DNA of 64,000 bases. Source: Sediminicola sp047612485. Its GTDB lineage: Bacteria; Bacteroidota; Bacteroidia; Flavobacteriales; Flavobacteriaceae. Under the pieces are notes generated by a model. The model had not been told where the DNA came from, searched no databases, and saw only the letters and a list, made by a program, of their open reading frames with translations. Positions 52,464-60,512 of the stretch are shown one piece after another (the first letter of the stretch is position 1; each line of letters starts with the position of its first letter). The stretch lies in contig JBLGAT010000005.1 in assembly GCA_047612485.1 (NCBI GenBank), positions 1 through 64,000 of the forward strand. The letters are read 5' to 3'. A program made the translations under genes and the position numbers.

Positions 52464-52641
52464 TACTTGGTCATTTTCCTTATTAGCTACTTCTATCATT
52501 TTTCAAAAATCTTAGCCAATTCATATTTGAATACGCGATTGGCATTGATTGTGACCCTTTTGGGCATAGTTTTTAATTTGGGTCAGCTGAACCTCTTTTT
52601 GCTTAAAGACGGCATTTGTCAACTTTGAAGTTTCATTGGAC

Positions 52642-53088
52642 CTATTGCAACAATTTTAATGATCTGTTGTAGTCTAAAAGGCCTTTAGTTGTTTTCCAAA
52701 ATTTATTGGAAGTTGGATTGGGTTCATTTATAAGGGCTTCCTTTCCTATAAATGAATCCACCAATAATTCTATGTACTGTAGCTGGTCATTTTCCTCATG
52801 GACATTTTTAAAGGCCATGCTCCAATTATTAAATTCCCGTTTTTCTATTTGTCCATGCGATAATAATTGCACTTTAGTATGCCGTTTGTCCAATGAAATC
52901 TTGTCAAATAGTTTTAATACCTTTATCTGGTTCCCTTCTAAATATTGGATGAATTCTCCTTCATAATAAAGAAGACATCCTGAAATATTATTGGCACTAT
53001 TAAATAGCCGTGCCTTTTCCAACAGTACTTCAATTTGTGTAAGACTAAGATTGGAAATGGCTTTAGATTTATACACGAGACAAAACAT
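52642..53088 (-). CDS. BLUF-domain blue-light photoreceptor
   Basis: The 148-residue protein is a BLUF domain with a short C-terminal helix. The flavin-binding residues fall at the right places: Tyr6 (CLVYKSKA), Asn30 (ARLFN), Gln48 (EFIQYLEG), and Trp89 and Met91 (NNWSMAF). Their spacing, 24, 42, 83 and 85 residues after the Tyr, equals that of AppA. Family signatures LLYYEGEFIQYLEG and ISLDKRHTKVQLL are present. It has no effector domain, so light state must be passed on by protein contact. It sits near no obvious partner. Confidence 0.9.
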   Translation of the reverse strand: MFCLVYKSKAISNLSLTQIEVLLEKARLFNSANNISGCLLYYEGEFIQYLEGNQIKVLKLFDKISLDKRHTKVQLLSHGQIEKREFNNWSMAFKNVHEENDQLQYIELLVDSFIGKEALINEPNPTSNKFWKTTKGLLDYNRSLKLLQ

Positions 53089-53310
53089 AGTTGATTTATT
53101 TTAGACTGTTTTCTTATGTATAAATATACTTTTTATTACTATTGGATAAAGTGCGATCCTAAAATAGTTGTCATATATAAATGTTGATAATTAGACCTTT
53201 AAATAAATTTTAAACTATGGCTACAGTATTCTATTTAAGTGTCAAGCCAGATCTTGGCACATTATTTTTAACCGCATCCAAAGTCATGAAATAGATATAG
53301 ATAGCCCCTG

Positions 53311-53326
53311 CCTACTTATCGGTAGG
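53311..53326. promoter_or_regulatory. Orphan operator-like inverted repeat
   Basis: CCTACTTATCGGTAGG has half-sites CCTAC and GTAGG around a 6-base centre, resembling TetR-type operators. No gene starts beside it. The rest of 53089-53641 contains only a 25-codon frame at 53217 with no family resemblance. Confidence 0.35.
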
Positions 53327-53641
53327 TTGGGTGTCTACATTATTTCACCTTTTTATTAATTGTTTTATTCCCGCCTGATAAGTTTCCCGAACTATTTTTC
53401 GCAATTAAGAAGTCATTGGAATTAAGATCCAGCTGAGGGAGATAAATTACAATCTATATAGATTACTAAATACTTGTCATAATAAGAATAGTGAGCAGAG
53501 GTTCCCCCAATATTTTTATAATAATATGGTTGTTAGTTGTTTACGATAGTTTAGTGGAGAAATTCATACACTGTATGAAATGTTTTGGCACCTAGGAGTA
53601 CAATTTGTTGGACCATATTATTGAGTTATTAATAAAGAAAA

Positions 53642-53674
53642 AAAAAGGGGGAAGCGCTTCCGCTTCCCTTTTTC
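53642..53674 (-). terminator. Terminator after the stress-gene cluster
   Basis: AAAAAGGGGGAAGCG and CGCTTCCCTTTTT form a hairpin (loop CTTC) followed on the minus strand by a T run. It closes the OsmC gene at 53697. Confidence 0.8.
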
Positions 53675-53696
53675 TTTTTGAAATATGAAATATCCC

Positions 53697-54116
53697 TTAT
53701 TTATTTAGGCTCACGTTCAATACGATGTCCGCTTTCATTAATTTTGAAATGGGACAAACTTCTTTTGCTTTTTCAGCTACTTCATTAAACTTATCAGTTG
53801 TGATTCCAGGAACGGTACCTTTTAAATCCAAAGTTATTGTTGTCACACTACCGTCCTCAAAACTAACAGTAGCTTCCACATCCAAAGTATCAGGTGTAAA
53901 ACCAGCCTCTCCGAGCAGGAAACTCAATTGCATAGCAAAACAACCGGCATGAGCTGCACCCACCAATTCCTCTGGGTTGGTCCCTTTGCCATCTTCAAAT
54001 CTGGTTTTAAATGAATATTGTGTTTTATCCAATACAGCACTAGCTGTAGTTAAACTTCCCTTTCCTTCTTTTCCACTGCCCAACCATTGGGCATTTGCTT
54101 TTCTATTGAATTTCAT
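53697..54116 (-). CDS. OsmC-family peroxiredoxin
   Basis: The 139-residue protein has the catalytic Cys in AAHAGCFAMQLSFLLGEAGF and the second in VCPISKLMKADI, with LVGAAHAG preceding and KFNRKANAQWLGSGKEGKGS at the start. This is the OsmC peroxidase family, which reduces organic hydroperoxides through a thiol pair (Ohr/OsmC). Last in the stress cluster (34 bp behind the Old Yellow Enzyme gene), followed by a strong terminator. Confidence 0.93.
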   Translation of the reverse strand: MKFNRKANAQWLGSGKEGKGSLTTASAVLDKTQYSFKTRFEDGKGTNPEELVGAAHAGCFAMQLSFLLGEAGFTPDTLDVEATVSFEDGSVTTITLDLKGTVPGITTDKFNEVAEKAKEVCPISKLMKADIVLNVSLNK

Positions 54117-54150
54117 CGATATAAATTTTAGAATTAAACATTAGCACGGC

Positions 54151-55263
54151 CTATGCTTCTTGGGCCTCCTCAATAGTATTGTAATCCAAATAACCTTCTG
54201 CGCCGCCGGTGTAAAATGTATCTTGGTCCCAATCTGCCAAGGAATGGTTTCTTTCGAAACGTTCCACTAGGTCTGGATTGGAAATATATGGTTTACCAAA
54301 AGCCACCAAATCCGCATCCCCTCGTTCAATAACAGCATTCCCCTTTTCTTGGTCAAAGCCATTATTGATCATTAAAGTTCCTTTGTATAAAGGTCGGTAA
54401 TGTTTTGCAATTTCACTAACGGCATAAGGAAGATCTGAAACATCGGAAAACGGTTCTGACAAATGGATATAGGCCAGATTGTAATCGTTCAATTTATTGA
54501 TTATATAATCGAATGTAGGGATGGTTTCTTCATCCATGGTAGATCCGAATGAACCGTGCAAGGATGGATTGAACCTTGCTCCTATTTTGTTCTCTGGAAG
54601 TTCCTGTTTAACAGCATCCAAAACCTCAAAAAAGAAACGGGCACGATTCTCTATAGAGCCACCGTATTCATCTGTCCTTTGATTAGAAGTAGCATTAAAA
54701 AATTGATGAAACAAGTACCCGTTTGAGGAATGGATTTCTACTCCATCGAATCCGGCTTTTACCGCATTGGCAGCTGCTTTTCTAAAATCCTCAACCGTTG
54801 TTTTTATATCCTCGATGGTCATTGCCCTAGGGGTAACCGTGTCTTTAAAACCTTCGGGTGTAAATGATTTTTCGTTCGGATTAATGGCCGATGGCGCCAA
54901 AGGTAGTCTGCCTCCGTGAAAATCTGGATGCGACATACGGCCCACGTGCCATAATTGTATATATATGGTTCCACCCTTATCGTGAACTGCCTTGGTCACT
55001 TTTTTCCAACCTTCCACATGTGCCTCGGTATAAATCCCAGGGGTGTTTATATATCCAACGGCATCTTCGGAGACTTGTGATCCCTCTGTAATGATCAAAC
55101 CAGCGGAAGCCCTTTCAGCGTAATAAGGGGCGTGTAACTCTGCAGTGGGCTTATTCTCATCATTCATGGCTCTTCCCCTTGTCATTGGAGCCATTACAAT
55201 TCTGTTTTTTAATTCTATTCCGTTTTTACTGTACGGTTGTAATAAAGCTTGTTTCTTATTCAT
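54151..55263 (-). CDS. Old Yellow Enzyme-type alkene reductase
   Basis: The 370-residue flavoprotein shows the TIM-barrel markers RIVMAPMTRGRAM, YYAERASAGLIITEGSQVSE, YIQLWHVGRMSHPD, FDGVEIHSSNGYLFHQFFNA, TDEYGGSIENRARFFFEVLD, KIGARFNPS and VAFGKPYISNPDLVERF. It should reduce activated double bonds (enals, enones, nitro compounds) with NADPH and FMN, and often works with glyoxalase or DJ-1-type proteins under electrophile stress. It follows the DJ-1 gene by 3 bp, showing a tight operon. Confidence 0.95.
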   Translation of the reverse strand: MNKKQALLQPYSKNGIELKNRIVMAPMTRGRAMNDENKPTAELHAPYYAERASAGLIITEGSQVSEDAVGYINTPGIYTEAHVEGWKKVTKAVHDKGGTIYIQLWHVGRMSHPDFHGGRLPLAPSAINPNEKSFTPEGFKDTVTPRAMTIEDIKTTVEDFRKAAANAVKAGFDGVEIHSSNGYLFHQFFNATSNQRTDEYGGSIENRARFFFEVLDAVKQELPENKIGARFNPSLHGSFGSTMDEETIPTFDYIINKLNDYNLAYIHLSEPFSDVSDLPYAVSEIAKHYRPLYKGTLMINNGFDQEKGNAVIERGDADLVAFGKPYISNPDLVERFERNHSLADWDQDTFYTGGAEGYLDYNTIEEAQEA

Positions 55264-55266
55264 TTA

Positions 55267-55947
55267 TTATTGCAATTTTTTAATTAATAATTCGGCCACT
55301 TTTTCTGAAGAGGCCGGGTTTTGTCCTGTAATCAATAAGCCATCTTCTAGGGCATATGGCTGCCAATCTCCTAATTTTGAATAGTTACCCCCATTTTCTT
55401 TCAACATATCCTCTAAAAGAAAAGGAACAACGTCGGTTAATTTCACTGCTTCCTCTTCTCCATTGGTAAAGCCCGTAACATTTTTGCCATTGACAAGAGG
55501 CTTACCTTCAGCATCTTTAATATTTTTTAAAATAGCGGGAGCGTGACATACAAAAGCCACTGGTTTTTTATGATTGTAAAAAGATTCTATTAAATCGTTT
55601 GAAATTTTATTTTCTACCAAATCCCATAACAGTCCATGACCACCTGGATAGAAAACGGCATCAAAATCTTTCTGATCTATGGTATCCAACTTTAATGTAT
55701 TTGCCAGTTTTTTCTTGGTCGCTTCGTCCTTGTCAAATCGTTTTGTTGCTTCGGTTGCAGCATCTTCAGTATCACTGTTTGGATCTATGGGAGGCTGCCC
55801 TCCTTCTGGCGATGCCAAGGTTACATTAAAGCCCTTATCTGTTAATTTATAAAATGGGGCAGCAAATTCCTCTACCCAAAAACCTGTTTTATGGCCAGTT
55901 GATCCCATGGCGTCATTACTGGTAAGTACGAATAATATATTTTTCAT
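55267..55947 (-). CDS. DJ-1/PfpI type 1 glutamine amidotransferase-like protein
   Basis: The 226-residue protein has the nucleophile elbow in VAFVCHAPAIL, with GHGLLWDL nearby and FPGGHG-like YPGGHGLLW, and the long Hsp31-type insert (SPEGGQPPIDPNSDTEDAAT). Members are glyoxalase III/chaperone-type proteins; the Cys-His pair is present (Cys in VCHAPA). It should detoxify or repair glycated or damaged molecules. Its stop is 3 bp before the Old Yellow Enzyme gene. Confidence 0.9.
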   Translation of the reverse strand: MKNILFVLTSNDAMGSTGHKTGFWVEEFAAPFYKLTDKGFNVTLASPEGGQPPIDPNSDTEDAATEATKRFDKDEATKKKLANTLKLDTIDQKDFDAVFYPGGHGLLWDLVENKISNDLIESFYNHKKPVAFVCHAPAILKNIKDAEGKPLVNGKNVTGFTNGEEEAVKLTDVVPFLLEDMLKENGGNYSKLGDWQPYALEDGLLITGQNPASSEKVAELLIKKLQ

Positions 55948-55989
55948 CTGTGAATTAATTTTAAAGATTAATATTTATTGTAAGACAAT

Positions 55990-56283
55990 TCATTTTGAGG
56001 AGAGAATATTTATTTTTTCAATGACCGGCGGTTCTGCTAATAAGCGTTCAGCGTTGGCCATTAAAGCTTGCGCTATTTCTCCATTTAAATGAGCTTCCCG
56101 TCCTTCTTCTGTTTCAAAGGTGTCAAAAATACCAAAGGTGGTTTCATTGACTTGAAAACTGTACCACGTTATGGTCTTGTTTTCCTTTTTTGCCAGTTCA
56201 ACTGCATTTTTTATAAAAGAAGCTACTTCTTTTGCTGTTTCTGGTTTGGCTATTAGGGTTGCTTTTAATCCCAAAGTTTTCAT
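55990..56283 (-). CDS. Antibiotic biosynthesis monooxygenase (ABM) domain protein
   Basis: The 97-residue protein has the ABM/dimeric alpha-beta barrel pattern: LKATLIAKPETAKEVASFIK, ITWYSFQVNETTFGIFDTFE and EEGREAHLNGEIAQALMANA. Members include quinol monooxygenases. In the stress cluster it may act on quinones or reactive carbonyls; this is inference. It lies 43 bp ahead of the DJ-1 gene. Confidence 0.88.
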   Translation of the reverse strand: MKTLGLKATLIAKPETAKEVASFIKNAVELAKKENKTITWYSFQVNETTFGIFDTFETEEGREAHLNGEIAQALMANAERLLAEPPVIEKINILSSK

Positions 56284-56352
56284 AGTGTCTTTTTTAGTTA
56301 GTCACAAAAATAGAAATTGAGACTCCCAATCTCCTTGACCTATGTTAAGAAA

Positions 56353-56934
56353 TTACTGGGATATTACTAATTGTCGTCTAATTCTACTTAAACTTTCAGC
56401 GGATACCCCTAAATAATTTGCGATGTCATAATTAGCGACTCGCCGTTCTATATTTGGATACGTCTTGCAGAATTCCAGATATCGTTCTTTGGTGGCATTT
56501 TGTAGTGTGGATAAAATGCGGCCTCTCAAGGAAATAAAAGCACCAGTCACCAAGATTCTAAAATAGCGTTCAAATTTTGGTGTGGATTCAAATAACTCTT
56601 GGAGATCATCATATGTTATGGCCAATAAGGTAGAATCTTCTATGGCCTCAACATGCAATTTGGAAGGAACATGATTATAAAACGCATCAAAATCACCGAT
56701 CCACCAGTTTTCAATGGCAAATTGAATAATGTGTTTGTCTCCATTCTCGTCTAAATAATATCCTTTTAAACAACCCTTGACCACGAAATACTCATTTTTG
56801 ATATAGGACCCAGGTTCAACAAGCCTTTTCCGTTTAGGAACTTCCACAACAGATAAGACCGATAAAAATGCCTCAAGTTCTTCCTTGGAAAGCGAAATGT
56901 ATTTTTGGACATGGGCGATGATGGCATTATTCAT
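56353..56934 (-). CDS. Crp/Fnr-fold regulator of the stress cluster
   Basis: The 193-residue protein has a cNMP-binding-like domain (RLVEPGSYIKNEYFVVKGCL, QFAIENWWIGDFDAFYN) and a C-terminal winged helix with recognition helix YLGVSAESLSRIRRQL. Unlike Crp of E. coli it shows no phosphate-binding Arg-Ser cassette, so cAMP binding is unlikely. It is 70 bp ahead of the ABM gene in the same direction and is the probable regulator of the ABM, DJ-1, OYE, OsmC run. Confidence 0.85.
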   Translation of the reverse strand: MNNAIIAHVQKYISLSKEELEAFLSVLSVVEVPKRKRLVEPGSYIKNEYFVVKGCLKGYYLDENGDKHIIQFAIENWWIGDFDAFYNHVPSKLHVEAIEDSTLLAITYDDLQELFESTPKFERYFRILVTGAFISLRGRILSTLQNATKERYLEFCKTYPNIERRVANYDIANYLGVSAESLSRIRRQLVISQ

Positions 56935-57060
56935 AAGGAGTCCTGATTACATCCGCTAAAAGTACCATTTTTGGAGACAAAAACCAACAAAGTGCAATGT
57001 TGGGCATGGTCAACTATGCACTTTGAATGGGAATTATTACTACGGATTGTTATGAATACA

Positions 57061-58446
57061 TTATGGTCTTATATTCTGATTTATCCTGAACAAATTAGCG
57101 GGATCATATTTTCTTTTGATCTTCACCAAGCGATCGTAATTATGTCTATAGCTCGCTTTAATACGATCCTGTCCTTCATCCATCATGAAATTGGAATAAG
57201 CACCACCTGAAGCATAAGGATGAAGGGCTTCATAATAATCTTTACACCAAGATGTAATTTTATCGGCATTTTTAGGATCTGGGTCTACCCCTACGATCAC
57301 CCCAGCATATTTGGCATCCCTATAGGCCCAAGGGGTATCCTCCTTTCCAACCCTACTTGCAGCCCCGCTTATTGGATAAAGGTGCATCTGTGATAGAGGT
57401 GTAGGTATCTTGGTGCCATATTCCAAATGTCCGGCCCTTACCTCAGGTCCCAATTTATTGAAGAAATCTGCACGCCAATACCATTGTAATCTAGGCGGAA
57501 AGAGTCCATCAAATAAGGTTTGTATGGATGGGTAAGGCATTTCCCCTACATGTTGAAATATTGGATTTTTGTCCAATACGGGTTTAAATAGTTCGTCAAA
57601 CTTATTGGGATGTCCTGTATAGCACCATACGATACCGCAAAAATGTTTGTTATGTAGGGTTTCAGGAAAAGGCGGTCCTGGAATCACCAAGGTGGTAATG
57701 AAGCCATTTAAGTCTTCCGGGGCATCATGAATAAATTCATCGTACCAGGCCATGATTTCCTCAGTTTTTTCTATTGGCCAAAGAGTAGGTCCGCCAATAA
57801 CTGTTTTAACCTTATGGGCCTGAAATTTAAAGGAAGTTACGATTCCAAAATTACCTCCCCCCCCTCTAATGGCCCAAAATAAGTCTGCGTGCTCTTTGGC
57901 ATTCACGGTAACAAAGGATCCGTCTGCCAATACTATATCGGCTTCCAAAAGGTTATCAATTGTAAGTCCGAATTTTCGTGATAGATAGCCCACACCCCCA
58001 CCAAGCGTGAGGCCTCCTACCCCTGTTGTAGAAATGATGCCTGCCGGTACGGCCAATCCGAATGGATGGGTGGCGTGATCTACTTCCCCCCATAGATTTC
58101 CGCCACCTACCCGAACGGTATTGTCATTGGTATCTACCCGAATCGATTTTATGCCCGATAGGTCGATGACCAATCCGTCATTACAAAGTCCCAGACCTCC
58201 ACCATTATGGCCGCCTCCACGGATGGCCAATAAAAGGTCGTTTTCCCTTGCAAAATTTACCGAATATATCACATCTGCCACATCCGCGCACTTCACAATT
58301 ATGGCAGGATATTTATCTATCATGGCATTATACACCTTACGTGTCTCATCGTAATTTTTATCCGACGGTATTACAATTTCCCCCCTTAACTGGGCTTTAA
58401 ATTCTTCGATTTTAGACGGAATTACGTCATCCATTGTATGTGCCAT
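57061..58446 (-). CDS. Berberine-bridge-type FAD-linked oxidase
   Basis: The 461-residue enzyme has the FAD-binding PCMH domain with LAIRGGGHNGGGLGLCNDGL (flavin-attached His), VRVGGGNLWGEVDHATHPFG, GLTLGGGVGYLSRKFGLTID and VTSFKFQAHKV; the BBE C-terminus has KYDPANLFRINQNIRP. The Cys of bi-covalent BBE enzymes is replaced in the GIISTTGVGG segment, so the flavin should be attached by His only. It oxidises an unknown alcohol, sugar or alkaloid-like substrate. Its upstream region (58447-58530) has an inverted repeat. Confidence 0.92.
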   Translation of the reverse strand: MAHTMDDVIPSKIEEFKAQLRGEIVIPSDKNYDETRKVYNAMIDKYPAIIVKCADVADVIYSVNFARENDLLLAIRGGGHNGGGLGLCNDGLVIDLSGIKSIRVDTNDNTVRVGGGNLWGEVDHATHPFGLAVPAGIISTTGVGGLTLGGGVGYLSRKFGLTIDNLLEADIVLADGSFVTVNAKEHADLFWAIRGGGGNFGIVTSFKFQAHKVKTVIGGPTLWPIEKTEEIMAWYDEFIHDAPEDLNGFITTLVIPGPPFPETLHNKHFCGIVWCYTGHPNKFDELFKPVLDKNPIFQHVGEMPYPSIQTLFDGLFPPRLQWYWRADFFNKLGPEVRAGHLEYGTKIPTPLSQMHLYPISGAASRVGKEDTPWAYRDAKYAGVIVGVDPDPKNADKITSWCKDYYEALHPYASGGAYSNFMMDEGQDRIKASYRHNYDRLVKIKRKYDPANLFRINQNIRP

Positions 58447-58492
58447 TTCGTTTGTTTTATAATTATATTGATATTAATTGGTTGTATTGCAT

Positions 58493-58511
58493 CATGACTA
58501 TTAAAGTCATG
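58493..58511. promoter_or_regulatory. Inverted repeat before the FAD oxidase gene
   Basis: CATGACT and AGTCATG flank ATTAA, a 7-bp dyad with 5-base centre, 47 bp before the oxidase ATG and 20 bp after the cupin gene's stop. It may be an operator or a weak terminator. Confidence 0.45.
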
Positions 58512-58530
58512 TTATCCATCTAAAAGGAAG

Positions 58531-59013
58531 CTATTCTTTTTCTACCATGGGAAAAGCGTCCAATGGCTCTTCAAATGCAATAAAGATCACACAGGGCCCA
58601 TCATCCCCACACCTTCCCACATGTGGTTTTGTTGCGGGTCCAAAGGCATAAGACCCAGCTTCTATTATTCTTTCGTCTTCCCCGTCATAGGTAATATACA
58701 ATTTGCCAGAAATCAAGATCATCCGTTCAGCTGAATTATGCCAGTGTTTTGGAATGTTGGAATTTGCTTGGACCTTAAAGAAAATATCCACATTTTTTTT
58801 TGCTGGGTCACCGTGCAGCACAGATATTCCACAACCTTCCGGCATGAATGGCGGACAAGGACCCCATTTTAGGTCAGCATTCATATGGGATTTTACCGAA
58901 GATATTTCAGTGGCCATATCAGTGGCTTGTTGCCCAATGATGGTACAGCTAAATAATGTGAATATGAGCAACCATATGGCTACTAAATTAGAAGATAAGT
59001 GCTCTTTTTTCAT
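58531..59013 (-). CDS. Secreted cupin-domain protein
   Basis: The 160-residue precursor starts with a signal peptide (LVAIWLLIFTLFSCTIIGQQ). The mature part is one cupin domain: IPKHWHNSAERMILISGKLY with metal ligands His, His and Glu, and IEAGSYAFGPATKPHVGRCG with the second His. Such cupins bind Fe, Mn or Zn and may be oxygenases or isomerases; the substrate is unknown. It lies between the FAD oxidase and the AraC-type regulator on the same strand, suggesting one regulated unit. Confidence 0.87.
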   Translation of the reverse strand: MKKEHLSSNLVAIWLLIFTLFSCTIIGQQATDMATEISSVKSHMNADLKWGPCPPFMPEGCGISVLHGDPAKKNVDIFFKVQANSNIPKHWHNSAERMILISGKLYITYDGEDERIIEAGSYAFGPATKPHVGRCGDDGPCVIFIAFEEPLDAFPMVEKE

Positions 59014-59215
59014 GATTAAAAATTTTAAGTTATTTTATAATTAAGACTACAAAAGATGTAGGGCGTCTGCATACTTATTTAACCACAAATTGGTTAGTAT
59101 GGAAAAGCTATTCTATTAATTTAAATCCAAATCGTGCCCAATTGTTATGGGCTGTGGGGGTGTTGCGGAGAAACTATATAAAGATAATAGGTTAGTAACC
59201 AAAGGGCTATCAATT

Positions 59216-59245
59216 TTGGTTCAAAAAAGAGCAATTTTGAACCAA
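59216..59245. terminator. Hairpin between AraC-type gene and cupin gene
   Basis: TTGGTTCAAAA and TTTTGAACCAA form an 11-bp stem around AAGAGCAA, 25 bp past the stop of the regulator gene. It could end that transcript or serve as a site for regulation of the cupin gene 200 bp downstream. Confidence 0.5.
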
Positions 59246-59269
59246 GTAACTATTTAATGTTAAAAAAGA

Positions 59270-60367
59270 TCAAGCCAAATATTCCTGTAGATATTTTGAA
59301 GGAAGAATACCAAAATTGGCTTGGAAACATTTAGAGAAATAAGCCGGACTATTAAAACCTGTTTCAAAGGCAATTTCAGAGATGGAACCTTGTCTGTTGT
59401 TTAATAATTGTAGAGATTTTTGTAAACGAAAACCTTTTAAAAAAATATTTGGGGATTGATTTGTAATCTCTATAATCTTCCTGTAAAACTGAGATTTACT
59501 AAATCCCAATTCATTACCAAGTGAACCCACATGCAAATCGGTTTTTTGCCAAGTTTCATCCAAGTAATCAATTAAATGGTTCAAAAACCTGCCCTCGGAA
59601 TTATTAATGGTCCTTATTCTAGACATATCGATGATATGGCTGGGGTTTTCCTGTTCATAAAGTGACCTGACTTCTGTGGAGACCACAATAGGGCCATTTA
59701 CGAAATCTGACATACGTTGGGCAGACTTTACCGCAGCCTCAAAAATACCATCCTTTTCTGTCACCGGAACCCCTGCGTCCAATCCTATGGTAATCAATGT
59801 ATTGAAATTGCTAAATTCTGTTGCCTTGTCCTGAATTTGCTGGGCACACTCCATGGCCTTTGATACAGATAGGAATGACACCAAAAATGTGCTCGAATTT
59901 TTCCGCACTATATTACCCCTATTGTCTCTTATGGTTTTTATAATGGAATCATATAGTTTTTGAAAATGAATGTTGCTCATACTCCTAAAGTTATCCTTTA
60001 AGGTTAAAGGTTTGAGCCCTACATTCATTATGGTCCTAAATGCGGGGTCATTTATAACATGTAATAACTCGCTTGCCGCCTTTTCGGGATCTTCAATACG
60101 ACCCAAAAAAGATTCAACAATACCACTATCTACTTCAATTATTTTATGGGGAATTTCACCATGGGCATGGTGGTGCATTTTTTCGATCGCTGCCTTATTG
60201 GGCGCCTCAATCAGACAAAAGGCCATTTTTCTTTGATCATCGAACCAATAGGTCAGGCCCTTACAGTCATAAAGATGCTCTATTTTAATATCCTCTATAT
60301 GCAATTTGGCAACATGCTCAGCAGTCACTGTTTCCGATACGTCATGGCGATCCATATAGATGGGCAT
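59270..60367 (-). CDS. AraC regulator fused to DUF4242 and a degenerate cyclase domain
   Basis: The 365-residue protein has three parts. Residues 1-90 form a DUF4242/SCO4226-like domain (MPIYMDRHDVSETVTAEHVA, MAFCLIEAPNKAAIEKMHHH). Residues about 135-240 form a degenerate nucleotide-cyclase homology domain: HFQKLYDSIIKTIRDNRGNI, FLVSFLSVSKAMECAQQI, ITIGLDAGVPVTEKDGIFEA, VKSAQRMSDFVNGPIVVST; the metal Asp of the usual GD loop is missing, so catalysis is unlikely. Residues 262-362 form the AraC double HTH (FSKSQFYRKIIEITNQSPNI, ISEIAFETGFNSPAYFSKCF). It may bind a nucleotide or metal and control the neighbouring cupin and FAD oxidase genes. Confidence 0.8.
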   Translation of the reverse strand: MPIYMDRHDVSETVTAEHVAKLHIEDIKIEHLYDCKGLTYWFDDQRKMAFCLIEAPNKAAIEKMHHHAHGEIPHKIIEVDSGIVESFLGRIEDPEKAASELLHVINDPAFRTIMNVGLKPLTLKDNFRSMSNIHFQKLYDSIIKTIRDNRGNIVRKNSSTFLVSFLSVSKAMECAQQIQDKATEFSNFNTLITIGLDAGVPVTEKDGIFEAAVKSAQRMSDFVNGPIVVSTEVRSLYEQENPSHIIDMSRIRTINNSEGRFLNHLIDYLDETWQKTDLHVGSLGNELGFSKSQFYRKIIEITNQSPNIFLKGFRLQKSLQLLNNRQGSISEIAFETGFNSPAYFSKCFQANFGILPSKYLQEYLA

Positions 60368-60512
60368 ATTCTTTATTTTATATACAATGTAGTGAATTTT
60401 AGGTAGTTATTCATATTTGTTGCTACATAAATATGCGGCTGAATATTTGTTAATTGGACTGGCCATTGTTTAGTTTGGGGCTTCCTAGGATATGTGAATT
60501 TAAAGCAAGCTC

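Noticed and set aside
53217..53294. 25-codon frame starting MATVFYLSVKPDLG
   Set aside because: No family resemblance, no promoter or terminator linked to it, and single occurrence in AT-rich sequence.
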